Source: Polyangia bacterium (GTDB lineage: Bacteria; Myxococcota_A; Polyangia; Nannocystales; Nannocystaceae). Taken from it: DNA of 64,000 bases. Each line of letters starts with the position of its first letter. Within the stretch, counting starts at the first letter, position 1. The notes under the pieces were generated by a model, which did no database searches, was not told the DNA's origin, and was given only the letters and a program-made list of their open reading frames with translations. The position numbers and the translations under genes are program-made. The stretch covers positions 349,345 to 413,344 of the forward strand of contig JAUHWG010000003.1 in the NCBI GenBank assembly GCA_030424595.1. Reading direction: 5' to 3'. Of this stretch, positions 51,879 to 61,595 are shown piece by piece.

Positions 51879-53534
51879 TCAGCTCGCTCGGGTTGCGGCG
51901 ATGGCGAGCTTGGAGGTGGCTTGCTGGAGCCGGCTAGAGCAGTTTTCAAGCTGATCCACAAGTCCCATCAGGTTGCTAACGATACTGACCACTCGTTGTT
52001 GCTCTTGAAGTGGAGGTAGTGGGAAGCGAAGCCCAGCGATCTCGCTGCTGTTGATGTTCTTGACGCCCGTAGTAGTCCGTATTGGACCCTCGATCTGTCT
52101 TCGTACACCTACTGTCTGCAGGGCGATGCAGACGAAGCTTGGATTCGCGCATTGACCGAGGCGAACTCTGACAAGGTATCCCGCATACAAGCAGTGCTCC
52201 GCTGACTCAGGGACGAGAGCCGGGAGGCCAACTAGCGACGCACTCCCGTTCGTCCGTACGAGCAGTAAGTCCCCAGCCTGCAGTGACCACTTCGCCCGCT
52301 CCGAAGGTGAGAAGTCCGCGTACTTTAAGTCCGAGAGGTCAATCCTTCCTCCAGTGACGTTAGGAATTCGCAGGACGGGCGTTTCGCCGATTTCGGGACT
52401 GCACTTCTTCGACGTTCCGTAATTGAGACTAAGAATCATATCTCGGAAGGAAACATGTCGCCAGGATGGTGGGATATGAAAGGCATTCCCGTGCTCATCC
52501 CCTTTGGGGGCTGACTTGAGTCGTGCCTTTAGACTCGACTGTCGTGCAGCAGTCTTGCGAAGCAAGTCATCCACAGACTCATCTCCAAGCTCTCGCCGCG
52601 TCAAAATCCCGCGGACTGCAAGGGAGCGGATCGTGTCCCGAATTTGCACAGGGTGTCCCGCCCCCGCCACAACCCCAAAGTTCTTCGAAACGCGCTCCCA
52701 GGCGCGGGCGAGCTGGTCGGGGTCTTCGGCGTTCACGAGGCTGTCGAGGGATGCCTTGCTGACGTGGATGGCGGCGCTTCGTTTCTTCTCCTGGCGCTGC
52801 TCAAGGTCGTCGAGCATGGCCATCAAATGATCGACCTTGGCGACGATGCGCTTCTGCTCGGCGAGGGGCGGGACAGCAACCGGTATGCTGTTCATCTTCG
52901 CCTGGTTCATCTTTGGCTGAGCTGTGCCGGTAACGAACGGCTTCAGATCGATGCCGTTGATGTAAATCTCCAAGTATCGCAACGCATCCTCGCAGGCGCC
53001 ATCAAGCACATGGGCATGATTGTTGACCCAGTACTTTCCCCGCGCGATAAATGCGATAGGCTTGGAGCGCATGACGAGATTCGCTCCGTCTTCACCGACC
53101 AGCAAGAGTGGCTCGCAGAAGAGAAAATCATCTATCGTATCGATAACTCCAGACGCCCCGTAGTAGTCGTAGTCCCCCTCCCTGTTCTGCCTCTCGGCTC
53201 TGGAAACGGGAATTCGCTCCCCGTCTCGGCAAATCGAGACACTGCCAAGTGGCAGCCACTGCCAGCCGCGGGGGGCTGTGAATGGTGGGGCGGGTACGAG
53301 GCTGTCCCCCTTTGAGGTCCTCCTCTTCTTTCGGCGTTTTCCACTCGTTTCTGCCAGCCTGGTCTCTTTCGATGCGAGTGTGGCAAGCATCTCATCAACA
53401 GTCCCATCAGATGGACGGGAGGTTGTCAGCTTACCCTGTATCGCCAAGGAGAGAACCAATTGCCGCAGCTTCTTGATCCCATCTGGATATCCGGAGACCG
53501 CACCAAAACTCTCTAAGAACTGCTCAGGCGTCAC
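51879..53534 (-). CDS. hsdS: Type I restriction enzyme specificity subunit
   Basis: A 551-residue HsdS. Two target-recognition domains are followed by conserved coiled-coil spacers: AVPPLAEQKRIVAKVDHLMA in the middle and PLPPLQEQQRVVSIVSNLMG at the end. It directs HsdM and HsdR to a bipartite DNA site; the site cannot be read from sequence. It overlaps hsdM by four bases. Its base composition is lower in GC than hsdM, as expected for rapidly exchanged recognition domains. Confidence 0.93.
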   Translation of the reverse strand: MTPEQFLESFGAVSGYPDGIKKLRQLVLSLAIQGKLTTSRPSDGTVDEMLATLASKETRLAETSGKRRKKRRTSKGDSLVPAPPFTAPRGWQWLPLGSVSICRDGERIPVSRAERQNREGDYDYYGASGVIDTIDDFLFCEPLLLVGEDGANLVMRSKPIAFIARGKYWVNNHAHVLDGACEDALRYLEIYINGIDLKPFVTGTAQPKMNQAKMNSIPVAVPPLAEQKRIVAKVDHLMAMLDDLEQRQEKKRSAAIHVSKASLDSLVNAEDPDQLARAWERVSKNFGVVAGAGHPVQIRDTIRSLAVRGILTRRELGDESVDDLLRKTAARQSSLKARLKSAPKGDEHGNAFHIPPSWRHVSFRDMILSLNYGTSKKCSPEIGETPVLRIPNVTGGRIDLSDLKYADFSPSERAKWSLQAGDLLLVRTNGSASLVGLPALVPESAEHCLYAGYLVRVRLGQCANPSFVCIALQTVGVRRQIEGPIRTTTGVKNINSSEIAGLRFPLPPLQEQQRVVSIVSNLMGLVDQLENCSSRLQQATSKLAIAATRAS

Positions 53535-54979
53535 TTGCGACCTCCCGCCAACGCAGCCCCGAGCTCATCCCGCAGCTTGTTCTGTGCCGCCTCGACCTGC
53601 TTCGCGAGCTTCTGGTACTGGGCGATCAGCACGTCCGGGTCCAGGTTCTCCGCCTCCTCCTCGTGCGGGTTCTTGATGTCGAGGTTGTAGCCGTTCGCGA
53701 CCACGTCCTCGATGGGCACCCGCCAGGCGTGCTCATTCTCGACGCGCTTGTTCCACCAGGCCTTCTCCGGGGCGAACTCCTCGATCCGCAGCGGCTTGGT
53801 CTTGGAGTAGCTCTTGTAGCCCTCCGGGTAGGGGTGCTCGTAGAACCACACCTCCTCGGTGGGCTCGCCCTTCGTGAAGAAGAGCAGGTTGGTCTTGATG
53901 CTGGTGTAGGGCGCGAACACGCCCTTCGGCATGCGGACGATGGTGTGCAGGTTGCACTCCTCCAGCAGGTGCTGCTTCACCCGCGCCTTCACGCCGTCGC
54001 CGAAGAGCGTACCGTCGGGGAGGACGACCGCCCCGCGGCCGCCCTTCTTCAGCAGGTGGATGATCAGCACCAGGAAGAGGTCGGCCGTCTCGCGGGTCTG
54101 GAACGCGGCCGGGAAGCCGCTCTCGATCCCGTCCTCCTCCGTCCCGCCGAAGGGCGGGTTGGTGATGATCACGTCGACGCGATCCTTGCTGGTGTAGTCG
54201 TTCAGCGGCCGGCTCAGCGTGTTGCCGTGGCGGATCTGGTCGGGGACCTCGATGCCGTGGAGGAGCATGTTGGTCACGCAGAGGAGGTGCGGCATCGGCT
54301 TCTTCTCGACGCCGTAGATCTGCCGCTGGAGCTTGGCCCGCTGCTTGGCGGTCTTGACCTGCTTGGCCCGGACATGCTCGATCGCCGAGGTCAGAAAGCC
54401 GCCGGTGCCGCAGGCGGGGTCGAGCACCTTCTCGCCGAGCTTGGGGTCGACCATGTCGACGATGAACTGGGTCACGCCGCGCGGCGTGTAGTACTCGCCC
54501 GCGTTGCCGGCCCCGCGCAGGTCGCTGAGGATCTTCTCGTAGATCCCGCCGAACTGGTGGATGTCGGCGCGCCGGTTGAAGTTGATCTCGTTGAGCTTGT
54601 TGATCACCTGCCGCAGCAGATGGCCCGACTTCTGGTAGTTGTACGCGTCCTCAAAGACGCTGCGGACGACGGCGGCCCGCGGGTTCGACTTGGGGCCTAC
54701 CGACAGCTCCTTCAGGCTCTTGAAGAGCGCCTCGACGTGCTCCAGGAGGGCATCGCCGGTGATCCCCTCGGGGTCCTTGGCCCACTCCCGCCAGCGGTAC
54801 TCCTTCGCGATCGGCGACTTGTAGGTCTCGTCTTCGAGCTCGGCCTCGGCCTCCTGGGCGTCGAAGATCTTCAGGAAGAGCATCCAGCACAGCTGGCTTA
54901 TCCGCTGGGCGTCGCCGCTGACGCCGGCGTCCTTGCGGAGGATGTCTTGGATGGACTTGATCGTTGCGCTGAGCGACAT
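53531..54979 (-). CDS. hsdM: Type I restriction enzyme methyltransferase subunit
   Basis: A 482-residue N6-adenine methyltransferase. The HsdM N-terminal helical domain is followed by FGGIYEKILSDLRGAGNAGE, AdoMet motif I VLDPACGTGGFL and catalytic NPPFGG. It modifies host DNA with HsdS. It lies second in the hsdR-hsdM-hsdS order on the minus strand, 14 bases after hsdR. Confidence 0.95.
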   Translation of the reverse strand: MSLSATIKSIQDILRKDAGVSGDAQRISQLCWMLFLKIFDAQEAEAELEDETYKSPIAKEYRWREWAKDPEGITGDALLEHVEALFKSLKELSVGPKSNPRAAVVRSVFEDAYNYQKSGHLLRQVINKLNEINFNRRADIHQFGGIYEKILSDLRGAGNAGEYYTPRGVTQFIVDMVDPKLGEKVLDPACGTGGFLTSAIEHVRAKQVKTAKQRAKLQRQIYGVEKKPMPHLLCVTNMLLHGIEVPDQIRHGNTLSRPLNDYTSKDRVDVIITNPPFGGTEEDGIESGFPAAFQTRETADLFLVLIIHLLKKGGRGAVVLPDGTLFGDGVKARVKQHLLEECNLHTIVRMPKGVFAPYTSIKTNLLFFTKGEPTEEVWFYEHPYPEGYKSYSKTKPLRIEEFAPEKAWWNKRVENEHAWRVPIEDVVANGYNLDIKNPHEEEAENLDPDVLIAQYQKLAKQVEAAQNKLRDELGAALAGGRK

Positions 54980-54993
54980 GGAGGGCGGGGGTC

Positions 54994-57417
54994 TCAGGGG
55001 GAGTAGATCGCAGACTCAAGCTCGCGGACGGCCTGAAGGTATGCATCTCTACCACCGAAATCCCCGACGATCTCCATCATCGACCCGAGGTCCGAGATCG
55101 GCTGGACCTTGAGCACCGCCAGGCTCTCGATGTCGTCGAGGCCGCCGTCCGAGTACTTGTCGAGGAGGGCGTCGAGGACCGCCCGGGCCTGATCCCCGTA
55201 CTTGGAGAAGTAGTCCTTCTTCTTGCGGACCTTCGCCGCGCGCTCTCGGCGCGTCAGGGGCGGCTGACCGAAGACGATGTGACAGATCAGGTCGAAGGGG
55301 CCGATGTCCTTGCCGACCTCATCGGCGAGCGCCTGGAAGACAACGCCCTCCTCCTCCAGCCCGCGGATGATCGCGGCCTTCTTGTCAGCGTCGGACCACT
55401 CCTGGAGGAACTGGCCGAGCGTGTTGTAGGACGCCTTGACCCGTTGGCTCGTGTAGTCCTTCAGCGACTCGGTGACGAGCTTGCCCTCGCCGTCGTAGTA
55501 CTGGATCCGCTCCGAGGCGATGAAGACCGGCACGCCCGCGACGACGTACCTGCGCGGCTTGTCGTCGCCTTGGCCGAGGTGATCGGTGCCGACGTGGCCC
55601 TGCGAAGGTGCAGTCCCCGCGGGAGCCTCGGTGTCGTCCTCCTCGCCCTCGCCCTCGTCGCCACTCCCCTCGCCCTCCTCGCCCTCGACGTCCTCCGGCG
55701 GCACAGGAGACTCACCGGGCTTGGGCTCGTAGATCTGCTCGGGCGGCCCGTCGAAGTCCTCGTCCGCGAAGAGCTCGGTCGCCCGCTTGAAGTCCATGAT
55801 CGTGAACGAGTGCTTGTCCGGGCAGACCTCGTTGCCCTCGTCATGGTAGATGCGCGTTCCGCGGCCGATGATCTGCTTGAACTCGGTCATCGAGCCGATC
55901 CGCTGGTCGAGGACGATCAGCTTCACGGTCCGGGCGTTGACCCCCGTCGTCAGCAGCTTCGACGTAGTCGCGATCACGGGATAGGCGGACTCGACGTTGG
56001 TGAAGTTGTCGAGCTCGAGCTTGCCCTCGGGCGAGTCGCCGGTGATCCGGACGACAAAGCGCGAGTTCTGGGCGCAAATGTCCGCGTTCTCGTTGACCAG
56101 CGCGCTGCGCATCCGCTCGGCATGGTCGATGTTGTCGCAGAAGACGATCGTCTTATCGTGGCGGTTGGTCCCGCGCAGGTACTCCGTGATCGTCTTCGCG
56201 ACGAGCTTCGTCCGCTCCTCGAGGACGAGCGTCTTGTCCATGTCCCGGAGGTTGTAGACGCGGTCCTCGATCTCCTGCCCGTGCTTGTCGACCTGGCCCT
56301 TCTCCGGGCGCCAGCCGAGGTCCTTGTCGAGGTCGATCCGGACCACCTTGTAGGGCGCGAGAAAGCCGTCGTCGATGCCCTGCCGCAGCGAGTACGTGTA
56401 GATCGGCTCGCCGAAGTACTCGATGTTCGAGACGTCCTTGGTCTCCTTCGGCGTCGCCGTCAGGCCGATGTGGGTCGCCGACGAGAAGTAGTCGAGGATC
56501 TGCCGCCACGCGGAGGCCTCGGAGGCGCTGCCGCGGTGGCACTCGTCGATCACGACCAGATCGAAGAAGTCCGGCGAGAAGTCGCGGAAGATGTTCTGCT
56601 GCTCCTCCGTCCCCGTGACCGCCTGATAGAGCGCGAGATAGACCTCGTAGGACTTGTCGACCGTCCGGTTCGAGATCTTGGTCATCGCCCCGCCGAAGGG
56701 CTTGAAGTCGCCGCGCTTGGCCTGGTCGACCAGCACGTTGCGATCGGCCAGGAAGAGGATCCGCTTCTTCGCCCCCGCCTTCCACAGCCGCCAGATGATC
56801 TGAAAGGCAGTGTAGGTCTTGCCTGTGCCGGTCGCCATGACCAGCAAGAGCCGGTCTTGCCCCTTGGCGATCGCCTCAAGCGCCCGGTTGATCGCGTTGA
56901 TCTGGTAGTAACGCGGCTCTAGCCCCGAGGTGTCGGTGTAGTAGTCCTGGGTGACCAGGGCCAGGCCCTCCGCGCTCAGGCCCACGTGCTCCTGGTACTT
57001 GCGCAGCAGCACCTCGGGCGACGGAAACTCATCGAGGCTGAGCTCGCGCTCGATCGGCGCCTTGGTAGCCGTCCGGTCGTGGAACATGAACCCATCGCCA
57101 TTCGACGTAAAGACAAACGGGACCTGGAGGATCTCCGCGTACTCGATCGCCTGCTGCATCCCATGACCGACCGAGAGCGTGTTCTTCTTGGCCTCGACGA
57201 TCGCCAGGCGGATGTTCTGGTGGTTGAGGATGTAGTCGGCCCGCTTCTGCTTGCCCCGCGAGTGGCTCTTGCCGCGAGCGACCACCCGACCATCCGTGAA
57301 GCTGACCTCCTCACGGATGTCCGTGTCCTTGTCCCAGCCCGACCTGACCAGCGCGGGCGTGATGAACTTCGTGCAGATGTCGCGCTCGGAGAGCTTCTTC
57401 TTGTCGATCTTGCTCAC
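54994..57417 (-). CDS. hsdR: Type I restriction enzyme endonuclease/translocase subunit
   Basis: A protein of about 807 residues of EcoEI type. The N-terminal nuclease has ADYILNHQNIRLAIVEAKK (D...EAK). The motor has MATGTGKTYTAF, VVIDECHRGSASE, LTATPKET and QIIGRGTRI, followed by an acidic linker and the EcoEI-type C-terminal domain. It translocates DNA and cuts when it meets unmodified sites. I start at GTG 57417 (VSKIDKK); the ORF is open to 57477. It is the first gene of the operon. Confidence 0.94.
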   Translation of the reverse strand: MSKIDKKKLSERDICTKFITPALVRSGWDKDTDIREEVSFTDGRVVARGKSHSRGKQKRADYILNHQNIRLAIVEAKKNTLSVGHGMQQAIEYAEILQVPFVFTSNGDGFMFHDRTATKAPIERELSLDEFPSPEVLLRKYQEHVGLSAEGLALVTQDYYTDTSGLEPRYYQINAINRALEAIAKGQDRLLLVMATGTGKTYTAFQIIWRLWKAGAKKRILFLADRNVLVDQAKRGDFKPFGGAMTKISNRTVDKSYEVYLALYQAVTGTEEQQNIFRDFSPDFFDLVVIDECHRGSASEASAWRQILDYFSSATHIGLTATPKETKDVSNIEYFGEPIYTYSLRQGIDDGFLAPYKVVRIDLDKDLGWRPEKGQVDKHGQEIEDRVYNLRDMDKTLVLEERTKLVAKTITEYLRGTNRHDKTIVFCDNIDHAERMRSALVNENADICAQNSRFVVRITGDSPEGKLELDNFTNVESAYPVIATTSKLLTTGVNARTVKLIVLDQRIGSMTEFKQIIGRGTRIYHDEGNEVCPDKHSFTIMDFKRATELFADEDFDGPPEQIYEPKPGESPVPPEDVEGEEGEGSGDEGEGEEDDTEAPAGTAPSQGHVGTDHLGQGDDKPRRYVVAGVPVFIASERIQYYDGEGKLVTESLKDYTSQRVKASYNTLGQFLQEWSDADKKAAIIRGLEEEGVVFQALADEVGKDIGPFDLICHIVFGQPPLTRRERAAKVRKKKDYFSKYGDQARAVLDALLDKYSDGGLDDIESLAVLKVQPISDLGSMMEIVGDFGGRDAYLQAVRELESAIYSP

Positions 57418-57726
57418 GGTTTGGGCCTGGGCTGGATCGTATGCGATCGAAGCCCACCGGTGCAGGAAACGGGGCAAATGAGCCGCGCAGAAGACGCTCG
57501 GGGTCGGAGACGCCCAGAAGGGTGTCCTGTGCGCAGGACAGGGGGCCGCGGGAGTGCCCGCCCTGCGCGATATTGGCCAGATTCAGATGAGTGAGCGAGG
57601 GGCTCCGGCGAAGCGTCCCAGCCAAATTCGCGACCTGGGCCCCTGAACCCCTCGACGTCGGTATCATCGACAGACAGGGGCACGCTCGTGGGACCAAGTA
57701 CCTGCTCGTCACCTGATGCGCTGCCG
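57418..57726. other. Divergent promoter region of hsdR and the HEPN-repeat gene
   Basis: About 310 bases between divergent genes. It should hold promoters for both defence genes, but no clear elements are identified. Confidence 0.35.
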
Positions 57727-60414
57727 ATGACCAACTTCAACGCCTCCCAATCCCTGCCGAAGACGGCCGAGGTCTACCATGACTTCCCCCGGCGTCTGAT
57801 CACTCCGTTGCGCAACATCGTCGACTCGAACAGCGCCAAGGAGGCCCTCGGCAACTACTGCTCACTTTTCGACGTGCTACTCGGCTACCTCGCGAATATC
57901 GGCAACAGCATCTATGTCGCCCAGCCGCTCGACGCCGCCCAGCCGAAGATCGAGCGACGCCTCCGAGAGGTCAGCGGCCCTCTGGCTCTCGGTGACAAGC
58001 TCACTGGAATTGAGATCTTTGCCGCGGCCGACCTCGACCTCGACTCCAGCGTGCCCGAGCTGCGCCAGATCCTCACCGAGCAACGCCTGCCAGAACGCTG
58101 CAATCAAATGAGCCGAGCGTTCGCGGCCGTGCGCAAGGGGTGCATGGACTTCTCGATCCCCCCAACCCACCTGCCACGCTACATCGATCAACATCTGGCC
58201 GCGAGCGCGAGCCAGAGCAAATGCAGCATCGTGACTCTGTGCAAGGCCCTCCTGCCGATCCGTAACAAGGGCTACGCCCACCTCGACGAGGATAGCTGGT
58301 TCCCCAACAACCCGCGCATGTTCGCGCTTGTCTGCGAGTATCTCGGGCCCGCCGTGGACGAACTGCTGACCTGGCCCCCCATGAAGGCCTTGCTGACCAA
58401 CTACGAGGTCGTCGAGGTGTTAGCGCCGGCCAGCGGCAATCCACGGGCGTCCCCGATCGCGCGGGTCGACCTCGCGGACGGTCGTTCTCCGCTGCGTACG
58501 TCAGCGCTGCGCCTCGGGCCCACGTTCAAGCCGGACAAGGGCGCGCGCTTTCTATCGCGGCGCACATCTCATGCCGGCGAGCTTGAGGCGGTCGTCCGTT
58601 ACATCCGCTTCCCAAAGGCCCTGGAGTCGTCGGACCTACTCGCCCAGCGGTATGCCGGCGTCTACCTGCACGCCTATCTCGACCGTGGCCTCATCACGCC
58701 CACCCAGCGTCAGACAAAACTCGCGCCGACGATCAGCCAGCTGGCCCTCCCCGAGCGAGACTGGCGTCGGGTCGAGAGCGAGCTGCAAGGCGTGATCAAC
58801 CTCTACTCAAGCGACGATCCCGAGCTGCGCCAGCAGAACCTGACGCGACTTCAGGCTGTCCTGGGCACAGCCTGGCCCGACCACGAGGCCAGCGTCGAGA
58901 CACTTCTAGAGGAGCTGCCCGAGCGCCGAGAAGACTACATCCACGAACAGATCGAGAACAACTCGATCATGAGCTTCGCCGATCTGCGGATCGAGAGCGA
59001 GTTGTCCGAGCCGGATCTCGACACTGTCCTCGCCGAGCTCGAGCAGCAGGAGCGCGTCCGTCAGATCAACACTGGTGTTGGTAGCGAGCGGCTCAACGGC
59101 TACTTCAAGGTCCAGGACCCAGGTCGCGCCACGCAGCTCCGGGGGCTGCTCGACGAGCTTCGCGAGCGGCGGCGATCCAAGAAGGGCTACCCTGCGCCGG
59201 TCTGGCGCCTCGTCGAGCTATGCGCCAGGCTATTGGCCGATGACGGCCTCGCCCTCCAGGAAGGTGAGCTTGAGGGCTACGCCGAACTCTTCACCGATGA
59301 CCCCGGGGCGCATGTCGCCGCTGAAGACGATGATGCGAGGAGCATGGTCCTCTATGTTGGTGACAATGAGCTACGCGCGGACAACGTCCGCGAGCTCCTG
59401 ACCCTGGTATGGGAGTTCGCCAACGGCCGCGGCCTCGACACCGACGCATTGCTCCCCATGTTGCTCGGCAGGTCTCGCTATCTAGTCGCCCGAACCCCCG
59501 AGCATGCCAACGGGACTGCCTTCGCTACCCCTATAGAGGTCGGCGAGGTCGTGTTCGAGGGTAACATGCGCCGCAACCGGGCCCTGGCGGAGGCGATCCG
59601 CCTCCTGGGATATCTTGGCATTGAGGCCAGCTCCCCGGAGATCGAGCCGGCCCGTCGAGATTTCGACGAAGGCGAGGAGCCAGGCCATCTGGAGAGCGGA
59701 GTGCAGGACAGCGAAGACGACCTCGAGGACAAGCGCGACGAGGCTCCCGAGGTGCTAATGATCGAGATCACAGCACCCGGCGCGGCTGAAGCCACGAAGA
59801 TCGAAGGCTCCACCGTCCGCCGCTTCTTCGCCTCGCTGCTTACCTTCCTCGTCGACCACAACGCGCCGCTCGCCGACATCGCTCCCGTCGCAACTGGCCG
59901 CGTGCGCTATTTCTTGGCTGAGGAGCCCTATCACCGCAACGACCGGCGTTTCGACTCGATGATCGAGCGCGAGGGCTACTTCATCAACACGGCCTACACC
60001 TACGCCCAGGCCCTCAGCGCTGCAAAGCTCCTCGCTGACAAGCTCGGCTGGCCCGCCCAGATCCAGGGGAGAGCAGGCGACGACGAGGGCGCGGGCGGGA
60101 CGCCTTTGACGATGAGCATCGGCGACCTTCGCGTCGAAGCCCCAAGTGTGCCCCAATTCTTGCGTGAGGTCATCACCACGCTGTTCGCGACCGGAACCCT
60201 CAGCGCGAGTGACGTTCCCTACAAGTCCGGGCGCGTGCGCTATTTGATCGCAGAGACGCCCACACACGACCACGGTCGCGACTTCATCCGGCCCATCGAG
60301 ATCGAGAGCGACGGGCGACGGTACTTCATCGAGGCCAACGTCAGCCGGCAGGGCGCGCTCGATCTCGTCGAGCGCTTGGTCGCCAGCAAGCAGAGCAAGC
60401 CCGAGGCAGACTGA
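57727..60414 (+). CDS. HEPN-type protein with three C-terminal repeats
   Basis: An 895-residue protein. The N-terminal 230 residues are helical with LLPIRNKGYAHLD, where R179-x5-H185 fits the HEPN ribonuclease motif. The middle is mixed and helical. Three related modules of about 95 residues follow at about 539-640, 677-780 and 793-885. Each has an early SVRRFF/NVRELL helix, then GRVRYLIAETP.H..GR.F..PIE and an ending ..N.SR..AL..A.RL. The second and third are clearest. I start at ATG 57727 (MTNFNAS). Divergent from the type I operon, it is probably an anti-phage or toxin-like protein; the repeats may be sensors. The family is not recognised. Confidence 0.65.
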   Translation: MTNFNASQSLPKTAEVYHDFPRRLITPLRNIVDSNSAKEALGNYCSLFDVLLGYLANIGNSIYVAQPLDAAQPKIERRLREVSGPLALGDKLTGIEIFAAADLDLDSSVPELRQILTEQRLPERCNQMSRAFAAVRKGCMDFSIPPTHLPRYIDQHLAASASQSKCSIVTLCKALLPIRNKGYAHLDEDSWFPNNPRMFALVCEYLGPAVDELLTWPPMKALLTNYEVVEVLAPASGNPRASPIARVDLADGRSPLRTSALRLGPTFKPDKGARFLSRRTSHAGELEAVVRYIRFPKALESSDLLAQRYAGVYLHAYLDRGLITPTQRQTKLAPTISQLALPERDWRRVESELQGVINLYSSDDPELRQQNLTRLQAVLGTAWPDHEASVETLLEELPERREDYIHEQIENNSIMSFADLRIESELSEPDLDTVLAELEQQERVRQINTGVGSERLNGYFKVQDPGRATQLRGLLDELRERRRSKKGYPAPVWRLVELCARLLADDGLALQEGELEGYAELFTDDPGAHVAAEDDDARSMVLYVGDNELRADNVRELLTLVWEFANGRGLDTDALLPMLLGRSRYLVARTPEHANGTAFATPIEVGEVVFEGNMRRNRALAEAIRLLGYLGIEASSPEIEPARRDFDEGEEPGHLESGVQDSEDDLEDKRDEAPEVLMIEITAPGAAEATKIEGSTVRRFFASLLTFLVDHNAPLADIAPVATGRVRYFLAEEPYHRNDRRFDSMIEREGYFINTAYTYAQALSAAKLLADKLGWPAQIQGRAGDDEGAGGTPLTMSIGDLRVEAPSVPQFLREVITTLFATGTLSASDVPYKSGRVRYLIAETPTHDHGRDFIRPIEIESDGRRYFIEANVSRQGALDLVERLVASKQSKPEAD

Positions 60415-60539
60415 AGTATTGGGAGCACGGTGAGGGGAGAAGCAACCCGTGGACCGCGTATCGACCCGCTCACGTCAGAGAGCGGCGAGGTCCTTCATTC
60501 GCTCTTGCGCTCGGCATGTCGACGTGCGAAGGCTCGTTT

Positions 60540-61238
60540 ATGCCCCTCTATCTGGTCCGCTGGCCGACCCTGATGGCGTCTCTGGTGCAGGCTGACGACG
60601 AAGACGACCTGCTCGATATCCTCGACCAGGATGACGATCCTGGGGGCTGCACGTTCGAGGTCTACTCGGGGCCGCTGTGGATCGACTTCGACATCCCGTT
60701 CAAGATCGGCGCTCGCAAGCCCGAGAACTCTGTTCCGACCGACCCCTCGGACTTCACGGTCGAGCCGACGTCCGACTTCAGGGGCGAGCTCGGTCCGGAC
60801 ATGGTCCGCGTGACCACGCCGCTGTGCGACGAGGTAAGCGATATGAAGATGGAGGTGCTACGGGGGGCCTTTCCTGAGCTCGCCGAGCACATCGAGGCGC
60901 ACGAACTCGACGAGGATCGTACCGCGGCATGGAGCGATGATGGCCTTGGCGCGGCGCTCCTCGACGAACTCTGGCCGCTGGTGCGGTACCACCAGGCCCT
61001 GGGCGTTCTCGCGGATCGTGACAAATGGTCGCATCCGGCGGCGAGCACTCCGCCTCCATGTGTCGCGACCATCATCGGCCAGCGAGAGCGCAAGCTCGTC
61101 GAGCAGCTCTTCGCCGAGGGAGATGACGGCGATGAGGGGATCTCGAAGCTCAGCCCGGAGGAGCTGCTCTCCCTGTGCGCACTCGACCCGGCTTTGGCGG
61201 AGCTGGAAGACGACGCCGCCGACGGCCCGCGACCATGA
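60540..61238 (+). CDS. Hypothetical acidic protein, about 232 aa
   Basis: An acidic protein rich in Asp/Glu runs (ADDEDDLLDILDQDDDPGGC) without signal or membrane segment. The start ATG 60540 follows AAGG; ATG 60516 is an alternative. It lies between two probable defence genes on the same strand. Function unknown; an accessory or antitoxin-like role is possible. Confidence 0.6.
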   Translation: MPLYLVRWPTLMASLVQADDEDDLLDILDQDDDPGGCTFEVYSGPLWIDFDIPFKIGARKPENSVPTDPSDFTVEPTSDFRGELGPDMVRVTTPLCDEVSDMKMEVLRGAFPELAEHIEAHELDEDRTAAWSDDGLGAALLDELWPLVRYHQALGVLADRDKWSHPAASTPPPCVATIIGQRERKLVEQLFAEGDDGDEGISKLSPEELLSLCALDPALAELEDDAADGPRP

Positions 61239-61595
61239 CTCTCCAGTTATCGGACTCCGCTGGAAGACCTCATCCCCTACACCGAGCAGTGGGGGGCGGC
61301 GTGCAGTGCGCATGGCGACAGAATGCTTTGGAAGTGGGTTCTTGTGCAGATCTCTGCGGTCGATGCGTGCGCACTGTGCGCGCGCTCACGTCTGCACCTG
61401 GGCGCTAGCCGTGCCGGCTGAGCGCGGGTTGTCCCCGTTTCTGGACGCACGAGAGCGCTCTGTATCGTTTCCTCGCGATCCTATCCACTTTGGTATATTT
61501 CAGCAACAGTGAGGCAAGCATCAGTGCTCGATGCTCAGGTCGGCCTCAGTGCCAGTCTCCCACATCCGTCGTTTCTCCCCACAGGTAATCACAAC
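61239..61595. other. Intergenic region upstream of KAP NTPase
   Basis: About 357 bases with no supported gene. It becomes A/T-richer near 61490 (TTTGGTATATTTCAG), where GGTATATTT could be part of a promoter for the NTPase gene. Confidence 0.35.

Noticed and set aside
53663..56922. Long + strand frames (447 and 547 residues) across hsdM and hsdR
   Set aside because: Both lie opposite well-conserved HsdM and HsdR motifs and have the composition of antisense shadows.
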